Source of the DNA: Pseudomonas sp. G2-4 | GTDB lineage: Bacteria > Pseudomonadota > Gammaproteobacteria > Pseudomonadales > Pseudomonadaceae | Length of the DNA stretch: 64,000 nt | Direction: 5' to 3' | Assembly (NCBI RefSeq): GCF_030064125.1 | Contig: NZ_CP125957.1 | Location: forward strand, 6,351,001 to 6,415,000 | Shown: positions 27,717 through 37,232 of the stretch, in pieces | How the letters are laid out: every line of letters begins with the position of its first letter | Position numbering within the stretch: the stretch's first letter is position 1 | Position numbers and translations under genes: made by a program | Notes under the pieces: generated by a model | What the model was told of the DNA's origin: nothing | Seen by the model: the letters and a program-made list of their open reading frames with translations, nothing else | Databases searched by the model: none

Positions 27717-28162
27717 ACAAGGCTCGTTGCGCTGTATTGATTGGCTGCCTGTTTTCGAGCCTGACAGCCTGTGCTGGGCAGCAAGCCTCATCGGCGACTT
27801 CAACCACAGCGGTGAATCAAGTCGTCGTGATGGGCGGGCAACAGTTGACGCTGGTCGATGACCAACAACGCTGCGCGCTACGCAAACCAGACCAGACGCT
27901 AATGCCACTCGACATGCCATGGCCCTGCCAGTTCACGGTAGACAGACAAGGCAAATCGCATGTCGAGACCTTTGGCAAGGTGCCTATTGTCATTGTTCTT
28001 CATTTCTCGACCGCACCTCAGAACAGTCCGCAATGTCACTCCGAGTACCGCGCCATACGCCTGATCAATGGGCAACTCGAACCCTCGATAATCGCTCGCC
28101 ACGCCAGCTGCATGGGTGGCACAGGTGACCAGAAGAATTACACAGGCCTCTTCACTTGGTAA
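27713..28162 (+). CDS. Probable immunity lipoprotein for Tae4
   Basis: A 149-residue exported lipoprotein: signal [20 protein letters not shown] with lipobox LTAC and the modified Cys at 20 followed by Ala, so outer-membrane sorting is likely. The mature part is a compact Cys-containing domain ([29 protein letters not shown]). A periplasmic location fits neutralisation of a periplasmic amidase. It overlaps both tae4 (4 bases) and tssE (7 bases). The role is inferred from position and export; I did not recognise it as a standard Tai4 sequence. Confidence 0.75.
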   Translation: MNKARCAVLIGCLFSSLTACAGQQASSATSTTAVNQVVVMGGQQLTLVDDQQRCALRKPDQTLMPLDMPWPCQFTVDRQGKSHVETFGKVPIVIVLHFSTAPQNSPQCHSEYRAIRLINGQLEPSIIARHASCMGGTGDQKNYTGLFTW

Positions 28163-28668
28163 CCGAAATCGCCGCCCGCGATCGCCTGCAACCGTCCCTG
28201 CTGGACCGGTTGACCGACGACGACCCGACCAACCCCAAGGAAAGCGCCGACAAACGCGTGCTGTCCCTGACCCAATTGAAAGCCTCGGTGCTGCGGGACC
28301 TGGCGTGGCTGCTCAACACCACCTCGTTGCTGGACGCTGATGCCACCTTGCATACCCCGGCGGGCACCTCAGTGGTGAACTTCGGACTACCGGCGCTGGC
28401 CGGCAACAGCGCCTCGAACGTCGACATCGCGGCCCTGGAAACGCTGATCCACCAGGCCATCGCCACGTTCGAACCGCGGATCCTGCGCCACACCTTGCGC
28501 GTGCGCGCCCGGGCGACCGCCGAGATGAACCACAACGCCTTGAGTTTCGAGATCGAAGGCGATCTCTGGGCCCAGCCCGTGCCGCTGCGCCTGATGCTGC
28601 AAACCGATCTGGACCTGGAGTCCGGGCATGTGCGCGTGGTCAACGCCGATCAGCGGAGACGCCCATGA
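28156..28668 (+). CDS. tssE: TssE baseplate protein
   Basis: A 170-residue gp25-like baseplate wedge protein with [30 protein letters not shown] and [11 protein letters not shown]. The only workable start is TTG at 28156, giving (M)[13 protein letters not shown], which agrees with the family's short leader before [11 protein letters not shown]. The TTG lies inside the last codons of the immunity gene, so translation is likely coupled to it. Insertion of the effector cassette may have replaced the original start. Confidence 0.9.
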   Translation: MVTEIAARDRLQPSLLDRLTDDDPTNPKESADKRVLSLTQLKASVLRDLAWLLNTTSLLDADATLHTPAGTSVVNFGLPALAGNSASNVDIAALETLIHQAIATFEPRILRHTLRVRARATAEMNHNALSFEIEGDLWAQPVPLRLMLQTDLDLESGHVRVVNADQRRRP

Positions 28669-30524
28669 ACCCGCGCCTGCTCGAGCTGTACAACCAGGAA
28701 CTGCACCACGTGCGCGAAAGCGCGGCGGAGTTCGCCAAGGAATACCCCAAGATCGCCAGTCGGCTGTCGTTGTCCGGCATGGACTGCGCCGACCCCTACG
28801 TCGAACGCTTGCTGGAAGGGTTCGCCTACCTGACGGCGCGGGTGCAGCTCAAGCTCGATGCCGAATACCCGACCTTCACCCATAACCTGCTGGAAATCGC
28901 CTACCCCCATTACCTGGCGCCCACGCCGTCGATGACCGTGGTGCAAATGCAGGCCGATCCCGATGAGGGCTCGTTGAGCAGCGGTTTCCCGCTGCCTCGG
29001 GACACGGTCCTGCGCGCCGCCCTGGGGCGTGAAACCCAGACCTGTTGCGAGTACCGCACCGCCCACGAGGTGACGCTGTGGCCGCTGCAGGTCAGTCAGG
29101 CCGAGTACTTCGGCAACCCCTCTGCCGTGCTCGGACGCCTGGCCGCCAGTGAACCGAAGGCCAAGGCCGGCCTGCGCCTGACCCTGCGCACCGGCGCCGA
29201 ACTGCCGTTCAAGAGCCTGGCCCTGGACAATCTGCCGCTGTACCTCAGCGGTGCCGACGAGCAACCCTTCCGCCTCTACGAACAATTGCTGGGCAACGCT
29301 TGCGCAATATTCGCCCGCCAACCCGGCGGCAATTGGGTGGAACGCCTGCCACAAGACGCACTGCGTTCGCGCGGTTTCGATGATGCCGACGCCGCGCTGC
29401 CAGTGGTGCCGCGGGCCTTCCAGGGTTATCGCCTGTTGCAGGAATACTTCGCCCTGCCCCACCGTTTCCTGTTTGTCGACTTCACTCAACTGAGCCGGGC
29501 AGTCAAGCGCTGCGATGGCCAGGAGCTGGAGTTGATCGTGCTGTTCGACCGTCACGATCCAAGCCTGGAAGGCAGTGTCGGTGCTGCGCAATTCCTGCCG
29601 TTCTGCACCCCGGCCATCAACCTGTTCCCCAAGCGCCTGGATCGCATTCACTTGTCGGAACGGGTCAATGAACACCACGTGATCGCCGACCGCACCCGGC
29701 CGATGGATTTCGAAGTGCACTCGCTGACCGGCCTCACCGGCCACGGCACCGGGCCGGAACAGCCGTTCCTGCCGTTCTATGCGGTGCGTGATCCCTCCCG
29801 CTACGGGCGCGACCTGGCGTTCTACACGGTCCGCCGTGAACCGCGGGTATTGTCCAGCGACCAGCGACGCAACGGCCCGCGCTCGACCTACATCGGCAGC
29901 GAAACCTTCGTCAGCATGGTGGACAGCCAACAGGCGCCCTACCGTCATGACCTGCGCCAACTGGGCGTGACAGCGTTGTGCACCAACCGCGACCTGCCGC
30001 TGTTCATGAGCGTGGGCAACGGCAAGACCGATTTCACCCTGGCCGACAGTGCGCCGGTTGGCGCGGTACGCTGCGTAGCCGGGCCGAGTCGTCCACGGGC
30101 CAGTCATGCCCACGACGCCAAGGCCTGGCGCTTGATCAGCCAGCTCTCGCTGAATTACTTGTCCCTCAGCGAGCAAGGCCAGGGCGCCGCTGCCCTGCGT
30201 GAACTGCTGCGCCTGTATGGCGACAGCAACGACGCGGCGCTGCAGTTGCAGATCGAAGGCCTGCGGGAAGTCAGCAGCAAGGCCTGCACCCGGCGCTTGC
30301 CGATGCCCGGCCCGATCGTATTTGGCCGGGGCCTGGAAATCACCCTGGAATTCGATGAAAACGCGTTTCGCGGCACCGGCGTGTTCCTGCTCGGCGCCGT
30401 GTTCGAGCGCTTCCTGGCACGTTACGTGTCGATCAACAGTTTTACCGAGACGGTGATCCGTACCACCGAACGCGGCGAGATCATGCGATGGAAAGCCAAG
30501 CCCGGACGTCGTCCGACCCTGTGA
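28665..30524 (+). CDS. tssF: TssF baseplate protein
   Basis: A 619-residue TssF. It opens [20 protein letters not shown] with [20 protein letters not shown], both diagnostic, and ends with [20 protein letters not shown] and [15 protein letters not shown]. It forms the baseplate wedge with TssG, TssE and TssK. Overlaps: 4 bases with tssE (ATGA) and 37 bases with tssG. Confidence 0.96.
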   Translation: MNPRLLELYNQELHHVRESAAEFAKEYPKIASRLSLSGMDCADPYVERLLEGFAYLTARVQLKLDAEYPTFTHNLLEIAYPHYLAPTPSMTVVQMQADPDEGSLSSGFPLPRDTVLRAALGRETQTCCEYRTAHEVTLWPLQVSQAEYFGNPSAVLGRLAASEPKAKAGLRLTLRTGAELPFKSLALDNLPLYLSGADEQPFRLYEQLLGNACAIFARQPGGNWVERLPQDALRSRGFDDADAALPVVPRAFQGYRLLQEYFALPHRFLFVDFTQLSRAVKRCDGQELELIVLFDRHDPSLEGSVGAAQFLPFCTPAINLFPKRLDRIHLSERVNEHHVIADRTRPMDFEVHSLTGLTGHGTGPEQPFLPFYAVRDPSRYGRDLAFYTVRREPRVLSSDQRRNGPRSTYIGSETFVSMVDSQQAPYRHDLRQLGVTALCTNRDLPLFMSVGNGKTDFTLADSAPVGAVRCVAGPSRPRASHAHDAKAWRLISQLSLNYLSLSEQGQGAAALRELLRLYGDSNDAALQLQIEGLREVSSKACTRRLPMPGPIVFGRGLEITLEFDENAFRGTGVFLLGAVFERFLARYVSINSFTETVIRTTERGEIMRWKAKPGRRPTL

Positions 30525-31537
30525 GTACCCTGGACGCGATGCACCAGGAGCCCTGGGAATACGACTTCTTCCAGGCGCTACGGCGCATCGAGTGCGAATC
30601 CCCCGAGCTGCCGCGCCTGGGTCATTCCCTGCGCCTGGCCGATGACCCGCTGCGCCTCGGCCAACAGGCCGATTGCACCTTCGCCCCGGCGACCTTGGCC
30701 TCGGTGCAACCGGGCAGCGACGGTGCACCGGCACGCCTGGAGCAGTTCTTCTTCGGCCTCGGCGGCCCCAACGGGCCGATGCCGCTGCACATCACCGAAT
30801 ACGTGCGCGAACGCCAGCGCAACAACGGCGACAGCACCAGCAAACGTTTTCTCGATGTGTTTCACCACCGCTTGCTCAGCCTGTTTTACCGGGCCTGGGC
30901 CGAAGCGCGGCCGACGATCAGCCATGACCGCCCGGACGATGACTACTGGTCCGCACGCCTGGCCGCCCTCAGCGGCCGGGGCATGCCGAGCCTGCTCAAA
31001 CAAGGGCTGATTCCCGACACGGCGAAGCTGCATTACAGCGGCCACTTGTCAGCGCAAACCCGCTACCCGGACGGCTTGAAGGCCATCCTCAGCGAATACT
31101 TCGGCCTGCCGGTGGAGATCGAAGAATACGTCGGCCAATGGCTGGAATTGCCGGAACGCAGCCGCCTTGGCGTCAACGCCCAACTGGGTGTGGACTTCTG
31201 CCTGGGCCGCTACGTGTGGGATCGCCAGCACAAATTCCGCATTCGCCTGGGGCCGCTCAAGCTCGTCGACTACATGGGCATGCTGCCTGGCAGCCAACCG
31301 TTCAACGAGCTGGTGGCCTGGGTCGCCGAATACCTGGGCCACGAACTGGACTGGGACTTGAACCTGGTCCTGGAGCAGCCGGAAGTCCCGGCGCTACAAC
31401 TCAATGGGCGTTTCCGCCTGGGTTTCAATACCTGGCTGGGGCGCCCCGAAACAGATGCCAACGATCTAATACTGGCCCGGCATTACGCCGAACAGGCCAA
31501 CACCTCACAGACCTCAAGGAGCCATGAGCATGGGTGA
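30488..31537 (+). CDS. tssG: TssG baseplate protein
   Basis: A 349-residue TssG (EPWEYDFFQALRRIECESPE, FFFGLGGPNGPMPLHITEY, FLDVFHHRLLSLFYRAW, then MLPGSQPFNELV). The ATG at 30488 lies inside the tssF end; a later in-frame ATG at 30539 is an alternative. It overlaps clpV by 8 bases. TssF and TssG together bind TssK and VgrG. Confidence 0.95.
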   Translation: MESQARTSSDPVSTLDAMHQEPWEYDFFQALRRIECESPELPRLGHSLRLADDPLRLGQQADCTFAPATLASVQPGSDGAPARLEQFFFGLGGPNGPMPLHITEYVRERQRNNGDSTSKRFLDVFHHRLLSLFYRAWAEARPTISHDRPDDDYWSARLAALSGRGMPSLLKQGLIPDTAKLHYSGHLSAQTRYPDGLKAILSEYFGLPVEIEEYVGQWLELPERSRLGVNAQLGVDFCLGRYVWDRQHKFRIRLGPLKLVDYMGMLPGSQPFNELVAWVAEYLGHELDWDLNLVLEQPEVPALQLNGRFRLGFNTWLGRPETDANDLILARHYAEQANTSQTSRSHEHG

Positions 31538-34220
31538 AATCAGTCGCGCCGCGTTGTTCGGCAAACTCAACAGCGTGGCCTACAAAGCCATCGAAGCCGC
31601 CACCGTGTTCTGCAAGCTGCGGGGTAACCCCTATGTGGAACTCGCCCACTGGTTTCATCAGCTGCTGCAACTGCAGGACTCGGACCTGCACCGCATCATC
31701 CGCCAGTTCAATATCGAGCCGGCACGCCTGGCCCGCGACCTGACCGAAGCCCTGGACCGCCTGCCACGGGGTTCGACGTCGATCACCGACCTGTCTTCCC
31801 ACGTGGAAGAAGCCGTGGAACGCGGCTGGGTCTACGGCAGCCTGATGTTCGGCGAAAGCCAGGTGCGCACCGGTTACCTGGTGCTGGGCATCCTCAAAAC
31901 CCCAAGCCTGCGCCACGCCCTGCTGGGCCTGTCGTCGGAGTTCGACAAGGTCAAGGTCGAGGCCCTGAGCGAGCGCTTTGACGAATACGTCGGCGATTCG
32001 CCGGAAAACGCCCTGACCGCCAGCGACGGTTTCAATGCCGGTGCCGTGCCCGGCGAAGCCAGCGGCGCCATGGCCCCCAGCGCCATGGGCAAGCAGGAAG
32101 CCCTCAAGCGTTTTACCGTCGACCTCACCGAGCAAGCCCGCAGCGGCAAGCTCGACCCGATCGTCGGGCGCGACGAAGAGATCCGCCAACTGGTGGACAT
32201 CCTCATGCGTCGCCGGCAGAACAACCCGATCCTCACCGGTGAAGCCGGCGTGGGCAAGACCGCCGTGGTCGAAGGCTTCGCCCTGCGCATCGTCGCCGGC
32301 GACGTGCCGCCGGCCCTCAAGGACGTGGAATTGCGCAGCCTCGACGTGGGCCTGTTGCAGGCCGGCGCGAGCATGAAAGGCGAATTCGAACAACGCCTGC
32401 GCCAGGTCATCGAAGACGTCCAGGCCTCGCCCAAGCCGATCATCCTGTTCATCGACGAAGCCCACACCCTGGTGGGTGCCGGTGGCGCCGCCGGCACGGG
32501 CGATGCGGCCAACCTGCTCAAGCCAGCCCTGGCTCGCGGCACCTTGCGCACCGTGGCCGCCACAACCTGGGCCGAGTACAAGAAGCACATCGAAAAAGAC
32601 CCGGCCCTGACCCGGCGTTTCCAAGTGGTGCAAGTGGCCGAGCCGTCGGAAGACAAGGCACTGCTGATGATGCGCGGCGTGGCCTCGACCATGGAAAAAC
32701 ACCACCAGGTGCAGATCCTCGATGAAGCCCTGGAAGCTTCGGTCAAGTTGTCTCACCGCTACATCCCGGCGCGCCAGTTGCCGGACAAATCCGTGAGCCT
32801 GCTGGACACCGCCTGCGCCCGCGTCGCCATCAGCCTGCACGCCGTGCCGGCCGAAGTGGACGACAGCCGCCGACGCATTGAAGCGCTGGAAACCGAGCTG
32901 CAAATCATCGCCCGTGAGCATGCCATCGGCATCGCGATTGGCACTCGCCAGACCCAGAGCGAAACCCTGCTGAGCGCCGAGCGCGAGCGCCTGGCCGAGC
33001 TGGAAAGTCGCTGGGCCGAAGAGAAAACCCTGGTGGACGAACTGCTCGCCACCCGCGCCACCCTGCGCGAGCGCGTCGGCGTGGTGGACAGCGAAGACGC
33101 CAGCGAAGCTTCCGACAACGAAAGCCACGCCCTGCGCGAGAAACTGGTGGACCTGCAACAGCGCCTGACGGCCCTGCAAGGCGAAACCCCGCTGATCCTG
33201 CCGACCGTGGATTACCAGGCCGTGGCCTCGGTGGTCGCCGACTGGACCGGTATCCCGGTGGGCCGCATGGCCCGCAACGAACTGGAAACCGTGCTCAACC
33301 TCGACCAGCACCTGAAGAAACGCATCATCGGCCAGGACCACGCCCTGCAGATGATCGCCAAGCGGATCCAGACCTCCCGCGCCGGCCTCGACAACCCGAG
33401 CAAGCCGATTGGTGTGTTCATGCTCGCCGGCACCTCCGGCGTGGGCAAGACCGAAACCGCCCTGGCCCTGGCCGAAGCCATGTACGGCGGCGAGCAGAAC
33501 GTCATCACCATCAACATGAGCGAGTTCCAGGAAGCCCACACCGTGTCCACCCTCAAGGGCGCGCCACCGGGTTACATCGGCTACGGCGAAGGCGGCGTGT
33601 TGACCGAAGCCGTGCGGCGCAAACCGTACAGCGTGGTGCTGCTGGACGAGGTGGAAAAAGCCCACCCGGACGTGCATGAAATCTTCTTCCAGGTGTTCGA
33701 CAAAGGCGTGATGGAGGACGGCGAAGGCCGGGTGATCGACTTCAAGAACACCTTGATCCTGCTGACCACCAACGCCGGCACCGAGCTGATTGCCCAGGTC
33801 TGCAAAGACCCGCAGAACGTGCCGGAGCCGGAAGAAATCGCCAAGGCCCTGCGCCAGCCGCTGCTGGAAATTTTCCCGCCGGCCCTGCTGGGTCGCCTGG
33901 TGACGATTCCGTACTATCCGCTCAGCGACGAGATGCTCAAGGCCATCACCCGCCTGCAACTCAACCGCATCAAGAAGCGCGTGGAGAGCACCCACAAAGT
34001 GGCTTTCGACTACGACGACGCGGTGATCGACCTGATCGTCTCGCGCTGCACCGAAACCGAAAGCGGCGGCCGCATGATCGACACCATCCTGACCAACAGC
34101 CTGCTGCCGGACATGAGCCGCGAGTTCCTGACCCGCATGCTCGAAGGCAAGGCATTGGCGGGTGTGCGGATCAGCGCTGTGGATAACGAATTGCAGTACG
34201 ATTTCAGCGACGCGGCCTGA
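31530..34220 (+). CDS. clpV: ClpV (TssH) sheath-recycling AAA+ ATPase
   Basis: An 896-residue ClpB-family unfoldase that disassembles contracted sheaths. It has an N-terminal ClpN domain (1-160), a first AAA+ with Walker A GEAGVGKTAVVEG (~237) and Walker B ILFIDEAHTLVG, and a second with GTSGVGKTETALALAE (~635) and VVLLDEVEKAHPD. Two ATGs compete: 31524 is only 2 bases after AAGGAG, while 31530 is 8 bases after it. I prefer 31530 (MGEISRAALFGKLN). Confidence 0.96.
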   Translation: MGEISRAALFGKLNSVAYKAIEAATVFCKLRGNPYVELAHWFHQLLQLQDSDLHRIIRQFNIEPARLARDLTEALDRLPRGSTSITDLSSHVEEAVERGWVYGSLMFGESQVRTGYLVLGILKTPSLRHALLGLSSEFDKVKVEALSERFDEYVGDSPENALTASDGFNAGAVPGEASGAMAPSAMGKQEALKRFTVDLTEQARSGKLDPIVGRDEEIRQLVDILMRRRQNNPILTGEAGVGKTAVVEGFALRIVAGDVPPALKDVELRSLDVGLLQAGASMKGEFEQRLRQVIEDVQASPKPIILFIDEAHTLVGAGGAAGTGDAANLLKPALARGTLRTVAATTWAEYKKHIEKDPALTRRFQVVQVAEPSEDKALLMMRGVASTMEKHHQVQILDEALEASVKLSHRYIPARQLPDKSVSLLDTACARVAISLHAVPAEVDDSRRRIEALETELQIIAREHAIGIAIGTRQTQSETLLSAERERLAELESRWAEEKTLVDELLATRATLRERVGVVDSEDASEASDNESHALREKLVDLQQRLTALQGETPLILPTVDYQAVASVVADWTGIPVGRMARNELETVLNLDQHLKKRIIGQDHALQMIAKRIQTSRAGLDNPSKPIGVFMLAGTSGVGKTETALALAEAMYGGEQNVITINMSEFQEAHTVSTLKGAPPGYIGYGEGGVLTEAVRRKPYSVVLLDEVEKAHPDVHEIFFQVFDKGVMEDGEGRVIDFKNTLILLTTNAGTELIAQVCKDPQNVPEPEEIAKALRQPLLEIFPPALLGRLVTIPYYPLSDEMLKAITRLQLNRIKKRVESTHKVAFDYDDAVIDLIVSRCTETESGGRMIDTILTNSLLPDMSREFLTRMLEGKALAGVRISAVDNELQYDFSDAA

Positions 34221-34238
34221 TCTGACAGGAACATCGAT

Positions 34239-34349
34239 AACCCTGTGGGAGAGAACCCTGTGGGAGCGAGCTTGCTCGCGATAGCGGCATAACATTCAAC
34301 CTCGATGTTGACTGACACACCGCCATCGCGAGCAAGCTCGCTCCCACAG
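34239..34349. repeat. REP pair (type A) with duplicated edge
   Basis: Arms CCTGTGGGAGCGAGCTTGCT (from 34257) and AGCAAGCTCGCTCCCACAG (to 34349) form an inverted pair between clpV and vgrG. AACCCTGTGGGAG occurs twice in direct repeat (34239-34251 and 34254-34266), which looks like a small slip or insertion footprint at the left arm. Confidence 0.88.
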
Positions 34350-34406
34350 TGGATCCGGTTTCTTCAGGGAATCAGCGGCGCAGCCATTACAACGATGAGA
34401 TAACCG

Positions 34407-36347
34407 ATGTTATTCAACCAAGCCTCACGCCTGGCAAAGATCACCAGCCCCCTGGGCCCCGAGGTGCTGTTGCTCAAGGACATGGGCGGCGGCGAAGAGC
34501 TGGGGCGGCTGTTCAACTATGAGTTGCAGCTGCACTCGCTGGACAACGCCATAGACCTCAACCAGCTGCTCGGCAAACCCATGTGCGTGAGCCTGCAGTT
34601 GGATGGCGGTGGTGAGCGGTATTTCCATGGCATCGTGGCCCGCTGCAGCCAGAACGTCGACCAGGGCCAGTTCGCCAGTTACCAGGCCACGTTGCGTCCA
34701 TGGTTCTGGCTGCTGACGCGCACCTCCGATTGCCGGATTTTCCAGAACCTGACCATCCCGCAGATCATCAAGCAGGTGTTCCGCGACCTGGGTTTTTCCG
34801 ATTTCGAAGACGCCTTGAGCCACGCCTACCGCGAGTGGGAATACTGCGTGCAGTATCGCGAAACCAGCTTCGATTTCGTCAGCCGGCTGATGGAGCAGGA
34901 AGGGATCTACTACTTCTTCCGCCATGAGCAGGGCCGTCATGTGCTGGTGCTGGCCGACGCCTACGGCGCCCACACCACGGCACCCGGCTACGGTTCGGTG
35001 CCTTACTACCCGAAGAACGAACAGCAGCGCGAGCGTGACCACATTCACGATTGGCACCTGGCCCAGGAAGTCCAGCCCGGTTCGCTGGAGCTTAACGACT
35101 ACGATTTCCAGCGCCCCAGCGCCCGCATTGATGTGCGCTCGGCCATGCCGCGCCCACACACCGCTGGCGACTATCCGCTGTACGACTACCCCGGCGCCTA
35201 CGTGCAAAGCCAAGACGGCGAACACTATGCCCGCACCCGCATCGAAGCCTTGCAGACCCAGCACGAACAGGTCGAGCTGGCCGGCAACGCCCGCGGCCTC
35301 GGTTCGGGGCATCTGTTCAGCCTCACCGGTTTCAGCCGCCAGGACCAGAACCGCGAGTACCTGATCGTCGGCGCGCGCTATTACATTTCCCAGGAAAGCG
35401 GCGAAACCAGCGGCGGCGCGCCGTCGGCCCAGTTCGAAAGCAGCCTGACTTGCATCGACGCCCAGCAAAGCTATCGCCCGCTGCCCATCACCCATCGGCC
35501 CATCGTCAAAGGCCCGCAGACTGCGCTGGTGGTCGGCCCGAAAGGCGAGGAAATCTGGACCGATCAGTTTGGCCGGGTGAAGGTGCATTTCTATTGGGAC
35601 CGTCACGACCAGTCCAACGAAAACAGCTCGTGCTGGATTCGCGTGTCGCAAGCTTGGGCAGGTAAGAATTGGGGCTCGGTGCAGATCCCGCGCATTGGCC
35701 AGGAAGTGATCGTCAGCTTCCTTGAGGGCGATCCCGATAGACCCATCGTCACCGGCCGCGTCTACAACGCCGAGCAAACCGTACCGTACGCATTGCCGGC
35801 CAATGCGACCCAAAGCGGCACCAAAAGCCGCTCCAGCAAGGGCGGCACGCCAGCGAATTTCAACGAAATCCGCATGGAAGACAAGAAGGGTGCCGAGCAG
35901 CTGTACATCCATGCCGAGCGCAACCAGGACATCGTGGTCGAGGTGGATGAAAGCCATTCGGTGGGCCACGATCGCAACAAGAGCATCGGCCACAACGAGA
36001 CGGTACGCATTGGCGAAGACCGCCTGCGCGCCGTGAAGCGCAACGACACATTGCTTGTCGGTGGCGCCAAGAGCGACAGCATCAGCACCCAATACCTCGT
36101 GGAGGCGGGAGCGCAAATTCGACTGGTCTGCGGCAAAAGCGTGCTGGAGTTCAATGCCAGCGGCGAGATCAACATCTCGGGCACGGCGTTCAACATCTAC
36201 GCCAGTGGCAATGGCAACATCGATACCGGCGGCCGCCTGGACCTCAACTCCGGCGGCGCAAGCGAAGTGGACCCTAAAGGCAAAGGCCTCAAGGGTGTGA
36301 TCGATGCGGCGGTGAAGGCGTTTTTTCCGGCAAAAGCCAAGGGCTGA
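34407..36347 (+). CDS. vgrG: VgrG spike protein (TssI)
   Basis: A 646-residue VgrG. The gp27-like N-terminal part has SDCRIFQNLTIPQIIKQVF, YCVQYRETSFDFVSRLMEQE and GIYYFF. The gp5-like part has DQFGRVKVHFYWDRHD, SCWIRVSQAWAGKNWG and PRIGQEVIVSFLEGDPDRPI, followed by a repetitive beta-helix (VDESHSVGHDRNKSIGHNET). There is no large C-terminal extension, only a short basic tail, so it is a structural spike rather than an evolved effector. It ends the plus-strand operon. Confidence 0.96.
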   Translation: MLFNQASRLAKITSPLGPEVLLLKDMGGGEELGRLFNYELQLHSLDNAIDLNQLLGKPMCVSLQLDGGGERYFHGIVARCSQNVDQGQFASYQATLRPWFWLLTRTSDCRIFQNLTIPQIIKQVFRDLGFSDFEDALSHAYREWEYCVQYRETSFDFVSRLMEQEGIYYFFRHEQGRHVLVLADAYGAHTTAPGYGSVPYYPKNEQQRERDHIHDWHLAQEVQPGSLELNDYDFQRPSARIDVRSAMPRPHTAGDYPLYDYPGAYVQSQDGEHYARTRIEALQTQHEQVELAGNARGLGSGHLFSLTGFSRQDQNREYLIVGARYYISQESGETSGGAPSAQFESSLTCIDAQQSYRPLPITHRPIVKGPQTALVVGPKGEEIWTDQFGRVKVHFYWDRHDQSNENSSCWIRVSQAWAGKNWGSVQIPRIGQEVIVSFLEGDPDRPIVTGRVYNAEQTVPYALPANATQSGTKSRSSKGGTPANFNEIRMEDKKGAEQLYIHAERNQDIVVEVDESHSVGHDRNKSIGHNETVRIGEDRLRAVKRNDTLLVGGAKSDSISTQYLVEAGAQIRLVCGKSVLEFNASGEINISGTAFNIYASGNGNIDTGGRLDLNSGGASEVDPKGKGLKGVIDAAVKAFFPAKAKG

Positions 36348-36428
36348 GGTTCACGGCAGGAACAGCCGTGGCCTCACCGTAACGCTGTTCACTAAAGCCA
36401 GTCGAAAATCACTTAAGGCAGTCGAAAA

Positions 36429-36526
36429 CCCGTGGCGAGGGAGCCTGCTCCCGCTTGAGTGCGAAGCGCTCATCGCTTATTGGGGCTGCTTCGCAGCCCA
36501 GCGGGAGCAAGCTCCCTCGCCACGGG
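36429..36526. repeat. REP pair (type B)
   Basis: Arms CCCGTGGCGAGGGAGC (36429-36444) and GCTCCCTCGCCACGGG (36511-36526) flank a GGGCTGC/GCAGCCC hairpin centre. This is a different REP family from the type A elements upstream. Its right arm interrupts the broken immunity-gene copy. Confidence 0.92.
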
Positions 36527-36589
36527 GTCATCGTTACCACCCACGGAGAACATGTCTTCGCGGTGGACCAAGGCATCTTGAAATTTCAC
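36470..36589 (-). pseudogene. Truncated copy of the effector immunity gene
   Basis: Read on the minus strand from GTG at 36589, the frame gives (M)KFQDALVHREDMFSVG, matching MKFQDVLVSREHMFSVG at the start of the gene at 37233-37496. After about 17 codons the match stops and the frame runs into the type B REP element, ending at TGA 36470. DNA identity is high across about 36541-36589 against 37450-37497. The GTG overlaps the stop of the upstream ORF (GTGA). This is a remnant of a second immunity gene cut off by a REP element. Confidence 0.8.
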
Positions 36590-36918
36590 TCGTTCGTAAG
36601 CCGGTATTGACCGGGCTGCGTCCACGCGACTCGCAAGTACTTGCCGCTCAGCAATTGCTCATCACGAAGATACTCAAAAACTTCGGCGGGACACCATTCC
36701 TTGCCCGCCGAAAAGGCCACGCCCAGTGAGCGGAGTGCGTCGAATACCTTAGCCTTCTGCGTGTTGTCCGCGACTTGCAGAACGTAGATATCTTTCTCCG
36801 TCCCAGCCGAAAAACCGATAGCGCGCAGGGACGAATCCAACGCGTTATCGATGATTCGAACATGGATCAAATCACCGTCCGCTGTTGCCACATAGGCCGT
36901 CAGCACATCATTAACCAC
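36586..36918 (-). CDS. Unassigned small cytosolic protein
   Basis: A 110-residue protein starting with GTG at 36918. It has no signal peptide or membrane segment. Visible segments are GDLIHVRIIDNALDSSLRAI, DIYVLQVADNTQKAKVFDAL and a C-terminal AEVFEYLRDEQLL. I do not recognise the family. Its position in the immunity-gene stack, downstream of a T6SS effector and fused by a GTGA overlap to a broken immunity copy, suggests an orphan immunity protein. A stop codon lies directly before the GTG. Confidence 0.5.
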   Translation of the reverse strand: MVNDVLTAYVATADGDLIHVRIIDNALDSSLRAIGFSAGTEKDIYVLQVADNTQKAKVFDALRSLGVAFSAGKEWCPAEVFEYLRDEQLLSGKYLRVAWTQPGQYRLTNE

Positions 36919-36955
36919 TCAGAGATTGGCCGGGACGAAATCAGGGCCGCCCAGC

Positions 36956-37174
36956 TTATCCCGGACAACAAGGGCGGTCCGCATCAACGAACTGGGGGGC
37001 GCGAGTCTGTTGCCCGTAACGCAGCACCAGCAAATCGAAAGCCGCAACGATGTTCTGCGGTTCCTCATTGTCGTTCTTGGCTTCTTGAAAGTAGAACGGC
37101 TCGCCTACAAGGAATTTATCCAGCTCGTCATTGGCCAGGGCCAGCAGCAATACGTTGTCCAGAGGGGTGCTCAT
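36956..37174 (-). CDS. Unassigned small protein in immunity stack
   Basis: A 72-residue protein starting ATG at 37174 (MSTPLDNVLLLALANDELDK). It is acidic, without signal peptide or membrane segment. The last residues (RPCCPG) look untypical. The +1 frame over the same end reads TALVVRDKLGGPDFVPANL before a stop, which looks more protein-like. A frameshift near 36970 is therefore possible. The function is unknown; an immunity role is inferred from position only. Confidence 0.45.
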   Translation of the reverse strand: MSTPLDNVLLLALANDELDKFLVGEPFYFQEAKNDNEEPQNIVAAFDLLVLRYGQQTRAPQFVDADRPCCPG

Positions 37175-37232
37175 TGGACTCTCACTACATCCGGGCTTGT
37201 GAGCACGGCCTCGCCTCCTTGCCCTTCGACTG

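Noticed and set aside
28650..30734. 694-codon open frame antisense to tssF
   Set aside because: Shadow of tssF on the other strand; low-complexity composition and no ribosome site.
31425..34295. 956-codon open frame antisense to clpV
   Set aside because: It mirrors clpV exactly, has no recognisable domain and arises from high G+C codon bias; clpV has both ATPase sites intact.
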